Part shown: positions 45,410-53,862 of the stretch, one piece after another
Numbering within the stretch: position 1 is the first letter of the stretch
Layout: the number at the start of each line of letters is the position of its first letter
The notes under the pieces: generated by a model
The model's input: only the letters and a program-made list of their open reading frames with translations
Told to the model about the DNA's origin: nothing
Databases searched by the model: none
Position numbers and translations under genes: made by a program
Assembly (NCBI RefSeq): GCF_013343235.1
Contig: NZ_CP040094.1
Span: 3,596,501-3,660,500, forward strand
Length of the DNA stretch: 64,000 nucleotides
From: Nostoc sp. TCL240-02
Lineage (GTDB): Bacteria; Cyanobacteriota; Cyanobacteriia; Cyanobacteriales; Nostocaceae
Direction: 5' to 3'

Positions 45410-46057
45410 AGAAGTGTCGCTTTTCCACCCCTGGCTAAAGCTGACGAGCTACCAAGCTCCCGGTTGTTTTACGTATACGGTTTAGTTAGTGCCAAAACCC
45501 TTAAACTGCATAGTGGTCTGTCCCAAAAGTTTTGATAGGTGAATCACTTTTAAATTTCTCTTCTTTACCTCTTCTACTTTGCGCTCACCCTTCGGGAAGC
45601 CACTTCGTGTCTATGCGCCCTTCTCTAACGAGACGCTACGCGAATGCGGTTCGTTCTTTTATCCCTCGTAATTAATGGGACAGACCAATAGTGGATCATG
45701 TCATTAATTTTGACGAGTAAATAAATTATTGTATTTCTCTTCTTCCTTCTCTGCGAGACGCTGCGTGTAGCTTGCTTCTTTGCAGGAGTATACGGTTCAT
45801 TCTGTTATCCCTCAAAATTAATGCGATAGACCAGTAATATTCCCCATGCTGTATGGGCTGTGAAACCGCGCGTTACCCTAAATGACCAAAATAGCTTTAT
45901 GATTCTCTACAAAACCATATTTGAAAATATTGTGGTACTAAACCTAAATATTCTCAAACTCAGTCTGAAATATAGTAAATTACCTTAAAAGTGATTCGTG
46001 CAATCTGGGTATTGAACGTTCTTTCAGGGTCAAATAAAGTGTAGGGAGATGAAAAGT
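45410..46057. other. Intergenic rich in dispersed repeats
   Basis: About 650 bases. Contains the inverted-repeat element at 45515-45686 and a second, partly similar block at 45730-45840 ending TGCGATAGACCAGTAAT. GAGACGCTACGCGAATGC (45630-45647) and GAGACGCTGCGTGTAGC (45754-45770) are dispersed repeat units also seen at 61290. Confidence 0.55.
45515..45686. mobile_element. MITE-like element, about 170 bp
   Basis: GGTCTGTCCCA (45515-45525) and TGGGACAGACC (45676-45686) are perfect inverted repeats. ATAGTGG lies across the left edge and immediately outside the right edge. Inside are a CCTTCGGGAAG segment and GAGACGCTACGCG repeats, but no coding frame. Mobility is inferred from the ends. Confidence 0.55.
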
Positions 46058-46267
46058 ATGGCTGAACACCCATTTCATGACCAACTGAGTTTAGAGGAAC
46101 AAGCGGAGAAACTTGGAAAGCAAGCAGTAAGTTTGAGTCTGATTCCCAGCTTTGTAGTGCATTACTTTCCTGATACCTGGGTATTTTATATACCTAATGA
46201 AAGTCAATCAGAAGCGCTGACACCAGAAGAGGCATACTTTCGTTTAAAGCAACTGGTTAAACAGTAG
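46058..46267 (+). CDS. Small conserved-looking protein, unknown
   Basis: 69 residues from the ATG at 46058 (MAEHPFHDQLSLEEQ), chosen because TAGGGAG lies 9 bases upstream; the ATG at 46049 touches the ribosome site. It has a helical first half, VVHYFPDTWVFYIPN in the middle and TPEEAYFRLKQLVKQ at the end. No family recognised. It lies 64 bases before the flavoprotein fusion gene on the same strand. Confidence 0.55.
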   Translation: MAEHPFHDQLSLEEQAEKLGKQAVSLSLIPSFVVHYFPDTWVFYIPNESQSEALTPEEAYFRLKQLVKQ

Positions 46268-46331
46268 ATATTTTAACGACAAATTTTTGAAGATAACAGC
46301 TAGGTACTGTAATTGTTAAGTAACAGTAGTT

Positions 46332-47996
46332 ATGGCGAAACCTGCAATTTTAACCGTCGATGACGATCCAGAAGTGTTGCAAGCGGTGTCACGAGACTTG
46401 CGGCATCAGTATGGCGATCGCTTCCGCATTGTCCGGGCAGATTCTGGTATTACCGCTCTGGAGGTAGTACAGCAACTCAAATTACGAAATGAAGCAGTTG
46501 CTTTATTCTTGGTGGATCAAAGAATGCCCCAAATGGGAGGTGTGGAGTTCCTTGAACAGGCAAAAGGCATCTTTCCTAATGCAAAACGTGCTTTGCTGAC
46601 GGCGTATGCAGATACAGATGCAGCGATTAAATCAATTAATAGTGCCAGACTTGATTACTACTTACTTAAGCCCTGGAATCCACCAGAAGAGCGATTATAT
46701 CCGGTTTTGGATGATTTACTAGATGACTGGCTAGCGGGATTCCGTCCACCCTTTGAAGGGATTCGAGTCATTGGTAATCGCTGGTCGCCTTTTTCCCATC
46801 AGGTAAAAGACTTCCTGGCGCGTAACCAGATTCCCTACAAGTGGTTGGATATTGAACTGGAGCCGGATGCAGCCAAATTACTGGAATACGCAGAAGCTGA
46901 TGGTAGACAGCAATTGCCCTTGGTGCTGTTTCCCGATGGTTCCAGATTAATCCAACCATCTAATTTAGAGATTGCCGCTAAAATTGGACTGCAAACTCAG
47001 GCAGAGCGACCATTTTATGACTTGGCGATCGTTGGTGGTGGTCCTGCTGGACTGGCAGCCGCAGTCTATGGCGCTTCTGAAGGATTGAGTACGGTGTTAA
47101 TTGAGCGTGAAGCTCCGGGTGGTCAAGCAGGCACGAGTTCGCGCATTGAAAACTATCTGGGGTTTCCTGTTGGCTTGAGCGGCAGCGATTTGGCCAGGCG
47201 GGGAGTCACTCAGGCGCGGCGATTTGGGGTAGAAATTCTCACTCCTCAAGTAGTAACTGGAGTTAAGCTGCAAGATCCTTATCGGGTTCTGCAATTGGCG
47301 GATGGTAGCGAGATTAGTTGCCATGCACTTTTAGTTGCAACCGGCGTTTCCTACCGTTGGCTAAATGTCCCAGGAGCCGAGAAGTTGACAGGAGCCGGAA
47401 TTTATTACGGTGCTGCAATGACTGAGGCGATCGCCTGTAGCAATGAAGAGGTTTACCTCATAGGTGGGGCAAATTCTGCCGGACAAGCAGCAATGCATTT
47501 TTCTAAGTATGCCAGCAAAGTGATTATGCTGGTGCGGGGCGAGTCGCTTTCATTGAGTATGTCCCAATACTTGATTGACCAAATTGCGGCGACTGCAAAT
47601 ATCCAAGTTTGCACAGGTTGCAGCGTTGTGGAAGTGAAGGGAGATGAACATCTAGAAGAAATTGCGATCGCCCATGCCAAGACTGGACAAACTGAAACCA
47701 TGCCAGCGCGATCGCTTTTTATTTTCATCGGTGCTATCCCCAAAACTGATTGGCTCGATGGTGTGATTCGACGCGATACTCAGGGATTTATCATCACAGG
47801 CCCCGACTTAACGCAAAATGGCAAATCTCCTCCAGGTTGGCCTTTGGAACGCTCACCTTTCTTGTTAGAATCCAGCGTTCCTGGCATCTTTGCAGCCGGA
47901 GATGTGCGATCTGGGTCAATTAAGCGGGTAGCATCCGGTGTGGGTGAAGGTTCGATCGCTATTCAATTCGTTCACCGCTACTTGAGCAATGTTTAG
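46332..47996 (+). CDS. REC-thioredoxin-fold-flavoprotein (thioredoxin-reductase-like) fusion
   Basis: A 554-residue, three-part protein. Residues 1-125 are a receiver (Asp62 in FLVDQRMPQMGG, LKPW near 112). Residues 140-220 look like a glutaredoxin/thioredoxin fold, but the active site reads RWSPFSHQ, with Ser where C-P-x-C is normal. Residues 228-554 are a thioredoxin-reductase-like FAD/NAD(P) module: VGGGPAGLAAAVYGASEGL, PGGQAG, IENYLGFP, VYLIGGANSAGQAA and GIFAAGDVR. The C-x-x-C of true thioredoxin reductases is absent (GIYYGAAMTEA). It probably acts as a phosphorylation-controlled flavin oxidoreductase or redox sensor. The kinase gene follows after 31 bases. Confidence 0.85.
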   Translation: MAKPAILTVDDDPEVLQAVSRDLRHQYGDRFRIVRADSGITALEVVQQLKLRNEAVALFLVDQRMPQMGGVEFLEQAKGIFPNAKRALLTAYADTDAAIKSINSARLDYYLLKPWNPPEERLYPVLDDLLDDWLAGFRPPFEGIRVIGNRWSPFSHQVKDFLARNQIPYKWLDIELEPDAAKLLEYAEADGRQQLPLVLFPDGSRLIQPSNLEIAAKIGLQTQAERPFYDLAIVGGGPAGLAAAVYGASEGLSTVLIEREAPGGQAGTSSRIENYLGFPVGLSGSDLARRGVTQARRFGVEILTPQVVTGVKLQDPYRVLQLADGSEISCHALLVATGVSYRWLNVPGAEKLTGAGIYYGAAMTEAIACSNEEVYLIGGANSAGQAAMHFSKYASKVIMLVRGESLSLSMSQYLIDQIAATANIQVCTGCSVVEVKGDEHLEEIAIAHAKTGQTETMPARSLFIFIGAIPKTDWLDGVIRRDTQGFIITGPDLTQNGKSPPGWPLERSPFLLESSVPGIFAAGDVRSGSIKRVASGVGEGSIAIQFVHRYLSNV

Positions 47997-48027
47997 CTGG
48001 AACAGGAAAAACTAAGGAGGTTGATTC

Positions 48028-49434
48028 ATGTTGTGTATTGAAGAATTGATCAACTTAGACCCGTTTCAACAGCTTTCTCAAGAGCAATTGGAGTGGGTTT
48101 GCGATCGCGCTCAAACAGTTGAACTTTCTGCTGGAGAAGTGTTGTCCCATGAGGGAGACCCTGCATGTCGCTTATTTATCTTAGTCAAAGGGAAAATCAA
48201 GATCACCCGCCGCAGTGAAGGAGTTGAAATTCCCATCGGGCAACACGAAGCCCCATCTTTTTTTGGTGAAATTCCAGTACTCACAGATGAACCTGCACCT
48301 GTCACAATGCGGGCATTGACAAATTGCCACCTCTATCAACTCAAAGGAGAAGATTTCCGTAAACTGCTCCATGAATGTCGTAATTTTGAGCGGATGGTTT
48401 TCCGCATTATGGAACGTCGTCTACGGGGACTAGAGTCCTTTATTCGGGGACGCGAAAAGATGGCCGCTCTAGGGACACTTTCCGCCGGTCTAGCTCATGA
48501 ACTCAACAACCCAGCCTCAGCCCTCGTTCGGACTTTAGGGGAAATGCCAGCCGCCATCCTGGAACTACAACGAATGAACTTAGTTTATGGGCAACGCAAT
48601 GTTGAAGAAGCCCATACTCAAGACTGGTTGAGAATCCGGGATCAGGGCTATGATGCGATTTTAAATAATCGTCTAGATCCCGTAACACTAAGCGATCGCG
48701 AAAACGTCTTGCTGGAATGGTTAGAAGATTATGGTGTGAAGCAGGCATGGAAATTAGCCGAACCTTTAGCAGAAGGTGGTGTTGAGGTCGAAACCCTAGA
48801 TAAGATGATGGAACGTTGGCGCAACGACGAGACTGAATTGCGAGAAATGGGATTGCACTGGCTATCGCTCTCATTTGAAGTCATGTCAATGATTAAACAT
48901 GGTTTACGAGGAGCCGAGAGGATTTCCGAACTTGTGCAAGCGATGAAGTCATACTCTTACCTCGATCAAGGCGTTCAGCAAGAAGTCAATGTACATCAAG
49001 GTTTAGAAGATACATTGCGACTGTTTGTTCATAAACTCAAGTGCGGCATCCAAGTACAACGCAATTACGATCAACACCTTCCTAAAATTCTTGCTTATGG
49101 GAGTGAACTAAATCAGGTGTGGACGAACTTGATTGATAACGCCATAGATGCAATGGATGGTAAGGGACTGCTGGAAATTACAACATACCATTGCGATCGC
49201 TTTGCCCATATTGACATCATCGATTCTGGTAGTGGAATTCCACCTGAAATCAAAACCCGCATTTTTGAACCTTTCTTCACCACCAAATCAGTGGGGCGTG
49301 GTTCAGGACTTGGTTTGGAAACCACTCGCCGGATTGTAGAAAATCGTCATCACGGTACGCTCTCATTTGAGTCACGTCCAGGTAGAACTTGTTTTACTAT
49401 TTGCTTGCCCAAGTCAGCCCCTTTGGGGAATTAA
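48028..49434 (+). CDS. Histidine kinase with N-terminal cyclic-nucleotide-binding-like domain
   Basis: A 468-residue soluble protein. Residues 10-125 are a cNMP-binding-type beta-barrel (SAGEVLSHEGDPACRLFILV, FFGEIPVLTDEPAPVTMRA). The Arg that normally contacts the phosphate in the binding cassette is missing, so ligand binding is uncertain. A HisKA-like segment carries His157 (GLAHELNNPASAL), then a long helical insert and a HATPase (NLIDNAIDAMDGKG, DSGSGIP, GSGLGLET). AAGGAGGT lies 6 bases before the ATG. It is the likely partner kinase for the receiver of the upstream flavoprotein. Confidence 0.85.
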   Translation: MLCIEELINLDPFQQLSQEQLEWVCDRAQTVELSAGEVLSHEGDPACRLFILVKGKIKITRRSEGVEIPIGQHEAPSFFGEIPVLTDEPAPVTMRALTNCHLYQLKGEDFRKLLHECRNFERMVFRIMERRLRGLESFIRGREKMAALGTLSAGLAHELNNPASALVRTLGEMPAAILELQRMNLVYGQRNVEEAHTQDWLRIRDQGYDAILNNRLDPVTLSDRENVLLEWLEDYGVKQAWKLAEPLAEGGVEVETLDKMMERWRNDETELREMGLHWLSLSFEVMSMIKHGLRGAERISELVQAMKSYSYLDQGVQQEVNVHQGLEDTLRLFVHKLKCGIQVQRNYDQHLPKILAYGSELNQVWTNLIDNAIDAMDGKGLLEITTYHCDRFAHIDIIDSGSGIPPEIKTRIFEPFFTTKSVGRGSGLGLETTRRIVENRHHGTLSFESRPGRTCFTICLPKSAPLGN

Positions 49435-49452
49435 AAATTAAAAATTAAAGAC

Positions 49453-49497
49453 AATCAGTGGGGGCTTGAAACCACCACTGATTCTAAGAATCAGTGG
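49453..49497. repeat. Nested inverted repeats before the TnpB remnant
   Basis: AATCAGTGG (49453-49461) pairs with CCACTGATT (49475-49483), and CCACTGATTC (49475-49484) also pairs with GAATCAGTGG (49488-49497). The two hairpins are mutually exclusive. They may be leftover subterminal hairpins of an IS200/IS605-type element. Confidence 0.6.
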
Positions 49498-49604
49498 GAG
49501 CCTGTACTAGAAATTAATTCAAAATTGTCAGGGTATCATTATCTGCTAAGGTGCCCAGAATTTGCAGAATTTAGTTTGGAGTAATTTAACTAATTCGGCT
49601 ATCC

Positions 49605-50156
49605 ATGATTGTTGCCAAGGTGTACGAGCGAGTTACTAATTCGCGGCAGGATTTTCTACATAAACTTAGTTATAAGTTGGTCAGCGATAGCCAAGCTGTC
49701 ATAATAGAGAATCTTCATGTCAAAGGCATGGTACGCAATCATAAATTGGCAAAGTCAATATCTGATGTGTGTTGGGGAACATTCACTAATTTTCTTGCCT
49801 ACAAGCTAGAACGGAAAGGTGCGAGGTTAGTTGAGATTGATAGATGGTTCCCCAGTTCAAAACTCTGCTCTAATTGTTTCTATCAACTCAGTGAGTTGTC
49901 ATTGGATGTCCGGGAATGGACTTGTCCTCATTGCAATACTCATCATGACAGGGATGGGAACGCAGCAGCGAATATTAGAGCAGAGGTTATCAGAATGCTT
50001 GCATTGAGCACAGTCGAAATGATAAAGGCGGAAGGTTCAGCCGTTTCTGCTGTAGGAGGGGAGGTAAGTCCTATTCTTGGGCAAAAGTCTAAGTTTAGGC
50101 ACTCCCCCATGATTACAGAAGCCCCAACTTCAACCGTACTCGGTAAGTTGGGGTAG
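49605..50156 (+). pseudogene. IS200/IS605-family TnpB (OrfB), C-terminal half only
   Basis: A 183-codon frame covering the RuvC-like and zinc parts of TnpB: NSRQDFLHKLSYKLV, IIENLHVKGM with the second catalytic acid, LCSNCFYQLSEL and WTCPHCNTHHDRDGNAAANI with the zinc cysteines and the last catalytic Asp. The N-terminal 200 or so residues, including the first catalytic Asp, are missing, so it cannot work as an RNA-guided nuclease. A terminal hairpin (50122-50153) is kept. Confidence 0.85.
50122..50153. repeat. Right-end hairpin of the IS200/IS605 remnant
   Basis: CCCCAACTT (50122-50130) pairs with AAGTTGGGG (50145-50153), followed by TAGTTCACG. The stem overlaps the tnpB 3' end, where omega-RNA and the right-end hairpin normally lie. 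On the other side the Rieske gene ends at 50158. Confidence 0.7.
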
Positions 50157-50157
50157 T

Positions 50158-51234
50158 TCACGCACGCCAGCGAAGTACTTGATCCTTAACAGGGTTCACA
50201 AATTCTCGTCCTTCAGCGACAGACCGAGCATACTCCCGCTTTAACTGGTAATACCACTGCGCCTGCATATCTGAATCCTTAATTAGTCGTAGTACAGGAT
50301 TATATTTAAGGCCAATCTGTTGCTTTTCCACAACTGTTCGGTCTTGACCTAGGAAGGTTTGTGCCAATACATGCAGCAGTGGCTTGAAAAATCCCACCCA
50401 GGGAAGTGTCGAGTAAAGAACAAAAGTTACCTCAGTTTCTGTGTCTGAAATAGGGGTAACTGCCGTTAAATTAACAACTCTATGCTTGCCAATTGTGGTT
50501 TCTTCTATTCTGACGCTAGGTAAACGAAAAGAAATCTCCGTTTCCGGCACACCACCACCAATCAGCAAGTATAATCGACCTCCATTCGCTGGTAATCGGT
50601 GTCGTCGCATAGTAAAGCCGTAGGGTGAAGCATCAAATTGCTTGACTTCCTCATGCAGTTGCCCACTTCGCCACCACCAAGCACGATGAACATAGGGGGA
50701 ATGAGCAGGATCCATCAGACCTACTACTGCATGATCCACAAAACAGGGAAATCTCATCACCTCTACAAATTGGGGCGTTGGCGCAGCCCCCCGTAGGGAT
50801 CGCTCCTCAAACCCTGGAATCACCGGAATTTCCATCTCAGAAGCAGCAGGCTGAGATTTATCGGGATCAGCCATATATATCCAAATATTCCCTTGGGCTT
50901 CCCGAACTTCGTAGGATTGTACGTCAAAGCGGCTTAAATCCATCTGTTGCTCCTCAACAAGAGATGGAATTGCAGTGCAGCGTCCACCTGAGTTAAAGCG
51001 CCAACCGTGATAGCAGCATTCCACTTCCTGCCCATCGAATCTACCACAACTCAAAGGCACGGCACGATGAGGACAAATATCTCTCATAGCCGAGACTTTA
51101 CCATTTTGGTCTCGGACTAACAGCACAGGTTCACCCAAGAAAATGCGGCTGATCATCATACCTGGCTTTATCTGATTACTAGGCAGAGCATAGTACCAAG
51201 TATTACGTAATACAAAGTTATCGTTATTTTTCAT
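50158..51234 (-). CDS. Rieske non-heme iron oxygenase (PaO-like family)
   Basis: 358 residues from the ATG at 51234 (MKNNDNFVLRNTWYY); the frame extends nine codons further upstream. The Rieske cluster ligands are visible: CPHRAVPLSCG (Cys54, His56) and CCYHGWRF (Cys73, His76). The mononuclear iron site is in FVDHAVVGLMDPAHSPYVH, giving the D/H-H facial triad. The family includes plant pheophorbide a oxygenase and cyanobacterial relatives that oxidise large ring substrates with electrons from ferredoxin. Substrate unknown. A dispersed repeat at 50775-50803 adds an in-frame RSLRGAAPTPQ segment. Confidence 0.8.
   Translation of the reverse strand: MKNNDNFVLRNTWYYALPSNQIKPGMMISRIFLGEPVLLVRDQNGKVSAMRDICPHRAVPLSCGRFDGQEVECCYHGWRFNSGGRCTAIPSLVEEQQMDLSRFDVQSYEVREAQGNIWIYMADPDKSQPAASEMEIPVIPGFEERSLRGAAPTPQFVEVMRFPCFVDHAVVGLMDPAHSPYVHRAWWWRSGQLHEEVKQFDASPYGFTMRRHRLPANGGRLYLLIGGGVPETEISFRLPSVRIEETTIGKHRVVNLTAVTPISDTETEVTFVLYSTLPWVGFFKPLLHVLAQTFLGQDRTVVEKQQIGLKYNPVLRLIKDSDMQAQWYYQLKREYARSVAEGREFVNPVKDQVLRWRA
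50775..50803 (-). repeat. Dispersed repeat inside the Rieske gene
   Basis: Begins GCGTTGGCGCAGCCCC and ends CGTAGGGATCGC on the plus strand. GC-rich and palindrome-like, it is read in frame as part of RSLRGAAPTP. It resembles Nostoc dispersed repeats of this length; I see no second copy in the window. Confidence 0.5.
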
Positions 51235-51417
51235 CACTAATTGCCTCTGCCTTTGACACAACGAAAGTTCTGGTTTGTGGAAAGGAAGGTTATGCTTAGA
51301 AACATTCTTTGAGATTTTTAATTGCTGTAAGTAAATTCAACTGATGCACTTGTTAGTCGTGTTCGTAATTCTCTCAGATTTGGGTTGTTCTGAGAGGATT
51401 GTAGATGTGAAGTTGCA

Positions 51418-51855
51418 TTATTCGCCAGAAATTTGGACAAATACCGTTCTTTTGCGCGGCCCATCCAACTCAAAAAACAACACAGATTGCCAGGTTCCCA
51501 AAGCTAATTTACCATCCACAATGGGAATTATCTCACTAGTGGTCAGCATCATTGCCATTAAGTGAGAGTGAGCATTAATCGGCTCATCTTCTGGAACATC
51601 TCTTAAATGCAAGTCATTATGCAAGTAACTGTCCGAGTCTGGCGCTAGTTTTTGTAAGAATACTTTTATATCTTCTAACAGTCTGACTTCATTCTCGTTG
51701 ATAGCTAAAGCTGTTGTTGTATGTCGAGAAAATACTAAAACTTGTCCATTTTTAATTGATTTTGAAGCAAGAAAATCTTCAATTTGTGGTGTGATATTAT
51801 AAATATTAATTTTTGGCTTAGTCTCAATTTCAATTAGCTTATTAATAATCGGCAT
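51418..51855 (-). CDS. YjbQ/UPF0047 family protein
   Basis: A 145-residue protein with the family motifs HTTTALAINENE, HNDLHLRDVPEDEPINAHSH and LGTWQSVLFFELDGPRKR. The conserved His, Asp and Arg cluster suggests a small-molecule or phosphate-binding pocket. Some members have been reported to have weak thiamine-phosphate synthase activity, but the main role is unclear. Cytoplasmic. Start ATG at 51855; 57 bases after the aminotransferase gene on the same strand, so possibly co-transcribed. Confidence 0.85.
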   Translation of the reverse strand: MPIINKLIEIETKPKINIYNITPQIEDFLASKSIKNGQVLVFSRHTTTALAINENEVRLLEDIKVFLQKLAPDSDSYLHNDLHLRDVPEDEPINAHSHLMAMMLTTSEIIPIVDGKLALGTWQSVLFFELDGPRKRTVFVQISGE

Positions 51856-51911
51856 CTGTTCAACTTTATATTTAGGATTGCAGAGCAGGCAGAAGGCAGA
51901 ATGAATGACCT

Positions 51912-53078
51912 CTAATTTCTAACTATAGTTTCCAAACCTTGTACTAATCTTTCTATACCTTCTTTGGCTGTTTCTTTTTGCAGCGCACCGTAAGCAACGC
52001 GCAGGTAGCAACCGTCATCCATACCAAAAGTTGTACCTGGAATGACTGCTACTTTATATTCCTGGATTAGTCTTTTAACTAACTCAAAAGCATCCATTTG
52101 AGTATCAACTTTGAGGAAAAAATAGAAAGCGCCATTAGCAGGCGTGATGCTACATAAACCTTGTAAGCGGTTAAGGGAGTCGAGTACTAATTGCCGCACT
52201 TGAGAAATTGCACCTATATTAATCTGCAAATACTCCTCTTTGGCTTGCAATGCCCCTAAAGCTGCATATTGAGAAATGACTGGTGGACAAATCAAAATTG
52301 TATCCTGGACTTTTTTGATAGCGACAAATAAGTGTTTGGGAATCACCATATAGCCAATGCGCCAACTAGCAAAACCGTATGCTTTGGAAAGGCTAAATAG
52401 AGAAATAGTATACTTGCTACTCCCAAATGCACTAGGAGAAACGTGTTTTACACCGTTATAGGTAAAGTATTCATAAGCTTCATCGCTGATGTGGTAAATG
52501 CCATTAGTGTCACAAATGTGATTTACTTGGCGCAATGCTGCTTCTGAATAGACGACTCCAGTGGGATTATTGGGCGAAATTGTTACCACAGCCCGTGTTT
52601 TGGGAGTAATTGCTTGAGCGATCGCTTCTGGGCGTAGTTGGTAATTTTCATCTGTCGCCACTAACACCGGATGACAACCAGCAATTGCGATCGCCATTTC
52701 ATGGTTGAAATAGTAAGGCGTATTCAAAATAATTTCATCGCCTGGGTTAGTGACTGCAAGAATGGCATTCATAAATCCCATATTGCTTCCTGCTGTCACG
52801 ACGATGCAGTTTTCCCCATTGATTTCAATACCATTGAAGGCTTGCAATTTTCCAGCAAGTGCTGTCAGCAATGGGGGAATTCCCTCAACTGATTTGTATA
52901 AATTGTTAGCGGAATCGGCGAGAAATTTAGGTAAAAATTCGATAGTTTCCGGTGGTGGGTTGTAATGAACAACACCCTGTCCTAGAGAGATTGTTCCTGG
53001 AGAGTTTTTAATCAGTTCCCCAACCACAGGAATAATCGGCGACTGTACACCCTGCATACGAGAGGTTAGGGATTCCAT
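51912..53078 (-). CDS. Class I/II PLP-dependent aminotransferase
   Basis: 388 residues from the ATG at 53078 (MESLTSRMQGVQSPII); the frame upstream runs only through GGGAATT repeats. Key family parts: GTISLGQGVVHYNPP, VVTAGSNMGFMNAILA, ISPNNPTGVVYSEAALR, SDEAYEYFTYNG and SLSKAYGFASWRIGYMV, whose Lys forms the Schiff base with pyridoxal phosphate. Substrate amino acid and keto acid cannot be told. Cytoplasmic. It is probably the first gene of a pair with YjbQ. Confidence 0.85.
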   Translation of the reverse strand: MESLTSRMQGVQSPIIPVVGELIKNSPGTISLGQGVVHYNPPPETIEFLPKFLADSANNLYKSVEGIPPLLTALAGKLQAFNGIEINGENCIVVTAGSNMGFMNAILAVTNPGDEIILNTPYYFNHEMAIAIAGCHPVLVATDENYQLRPEAIAQAITPKTRAVVTISPNNPTGVVYSEAALRQVNHICDTNGIYHISDEAYEYFTYNGVKHVSPSAFGSSKYTISLFSLSKAYGFASWRIGYMVIPKHLFVAIKKVQDTILICPPVISQYAALGALQAKEEYLQINIGAISQVRQLVLDSLNRLQGLCSITPANGAFYFFLKVDTQMDAFELVKRLIQEYKVAVIPGTTFGMDDGCYLRVAYGALQKETAKEGIERLVQGLETIVRN

Positions 53079-53299
53079 ATTTACTGGGAATTGGGAATTG
53101 GGAATTGGGAATTGGGGAAACCTACGGGTTTCAAGCGTGGAATTGTAGCAAGGACACCGATTTAAGAGCGCTGCGCGTCTCGACAAACATCTTTTTTCAA
53201 ATGGGATTTTGACCCATAACTAAAGTTTCTATCACTATTCCCTGTTCCCAATTCCCTATTACCAATAATAATTAACCGGATTTGCAATTAATCAAAAAT

Positions 53300-53518
53300 T
53301 TAATCAATTGAAATCTGTTGAGGCCCACTTGCTTTGCCATTATGTGCTTCTGTTGTGCTGCTGGTATAGCTATTTGAGCGGCTCTGTTGATCCAGCCAGC
53401 TTTTAACAGGATCGTCTGCTAGATTGAGCCGAAGCACACCAGAGAATAACCCACCGACAAATGAGGCTGGATGCTGGATAAATTCTCTGAATATAGGTGA
53501 CAATTCATTAATGAACAT
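53300..53518 (-). CDS. Small conserved cyanobacterial protein
   Basis: A 72-residue protein: FINELSPIFREFIQHPASF, then GGLFSGVLRLNLADDPVKSWLDQQ and a Ser/Thr/Asn-rich tail ending SGPQQISID. AGGAG lies 6 bases upstream of the ATG at 53518. The sequence pattern is familiar from Nostocales as a short hypothetical protein, but I know no function. The FVGGLFSGVLRL stretch could form an amphipathic or membrane-touching helix. Confidence 0.65.
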   Translation of the reverse strand: MFINELSPIFREFIQHPASFVGGLFSGVLRLNLADDPVKSWLDQQSRSNSYTSSTTEAHNGKASGPQQISID

Positions 53519-53632
53519 AAAAAGACTCCTGGCGGTGCCATAAAAAATTATTACTTCTTAATTGATCGTAACCTGTTGATTAGTATATGGTCGGCGGTAA
53601 CGAAGTTGCGAACTTTTTGAGCTTCAACTCGA

Positions 53633-53669
53633 ACAAAAAATTCCCGAATTCTTTAAGAATTCGGGAATT
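53633..53669 (-). terminator. Terminator for the TPR gene (minus strand)
   Basis: A 13-bp perfect stem, AATTCCCGAATTC (53639-53651) with GAATTCGGGAATT (53657-53669), loop TTTAA. On the minus strand it is followed by TTTTGTTCG. It lies about 190 bases beyond the stop of the TPR gene. Confidence 0.75.
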
Positions 53670-53697
53670 TGAGCTTGTGGCATTAATAAGCAGGAAT

Positions 53698-53862
53698 GAG
53701 GGGGCAGGGGAGCAGGGGGCAGGGAGCAGGGAGCAGAGGGGAAGGGGCATGAAGAAGAGACAAGGAAGAGGTGAGAGACGGAGAGACTTGTTTAATAATT
53801 CCCCCTTGTCCCCTTGTCCCCTTGTCCCCCTGCCCTCTGCCCCCTGTCCTCTGACTATCAAG
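53698..53862. repeat. Heptamer repeat block after the TPR gene
   Basis: GGGAGCA/GGGGCAG-type units at 53698-53745, and CCCCTTGT units near 53805-53830 followed by CCCCTGC-type units to about 53850. The two halves are roughly complementary and could fold into one large hairpin. Confidence 0.75.

Noticed and set aside
53079..53186. 36 extra N-terminal codons of the aminotransferase
   Set aside because: Encoded by GGGAATT repeats and dispersed-repeat DNA; the ATG at 53078 gives the normal family start.
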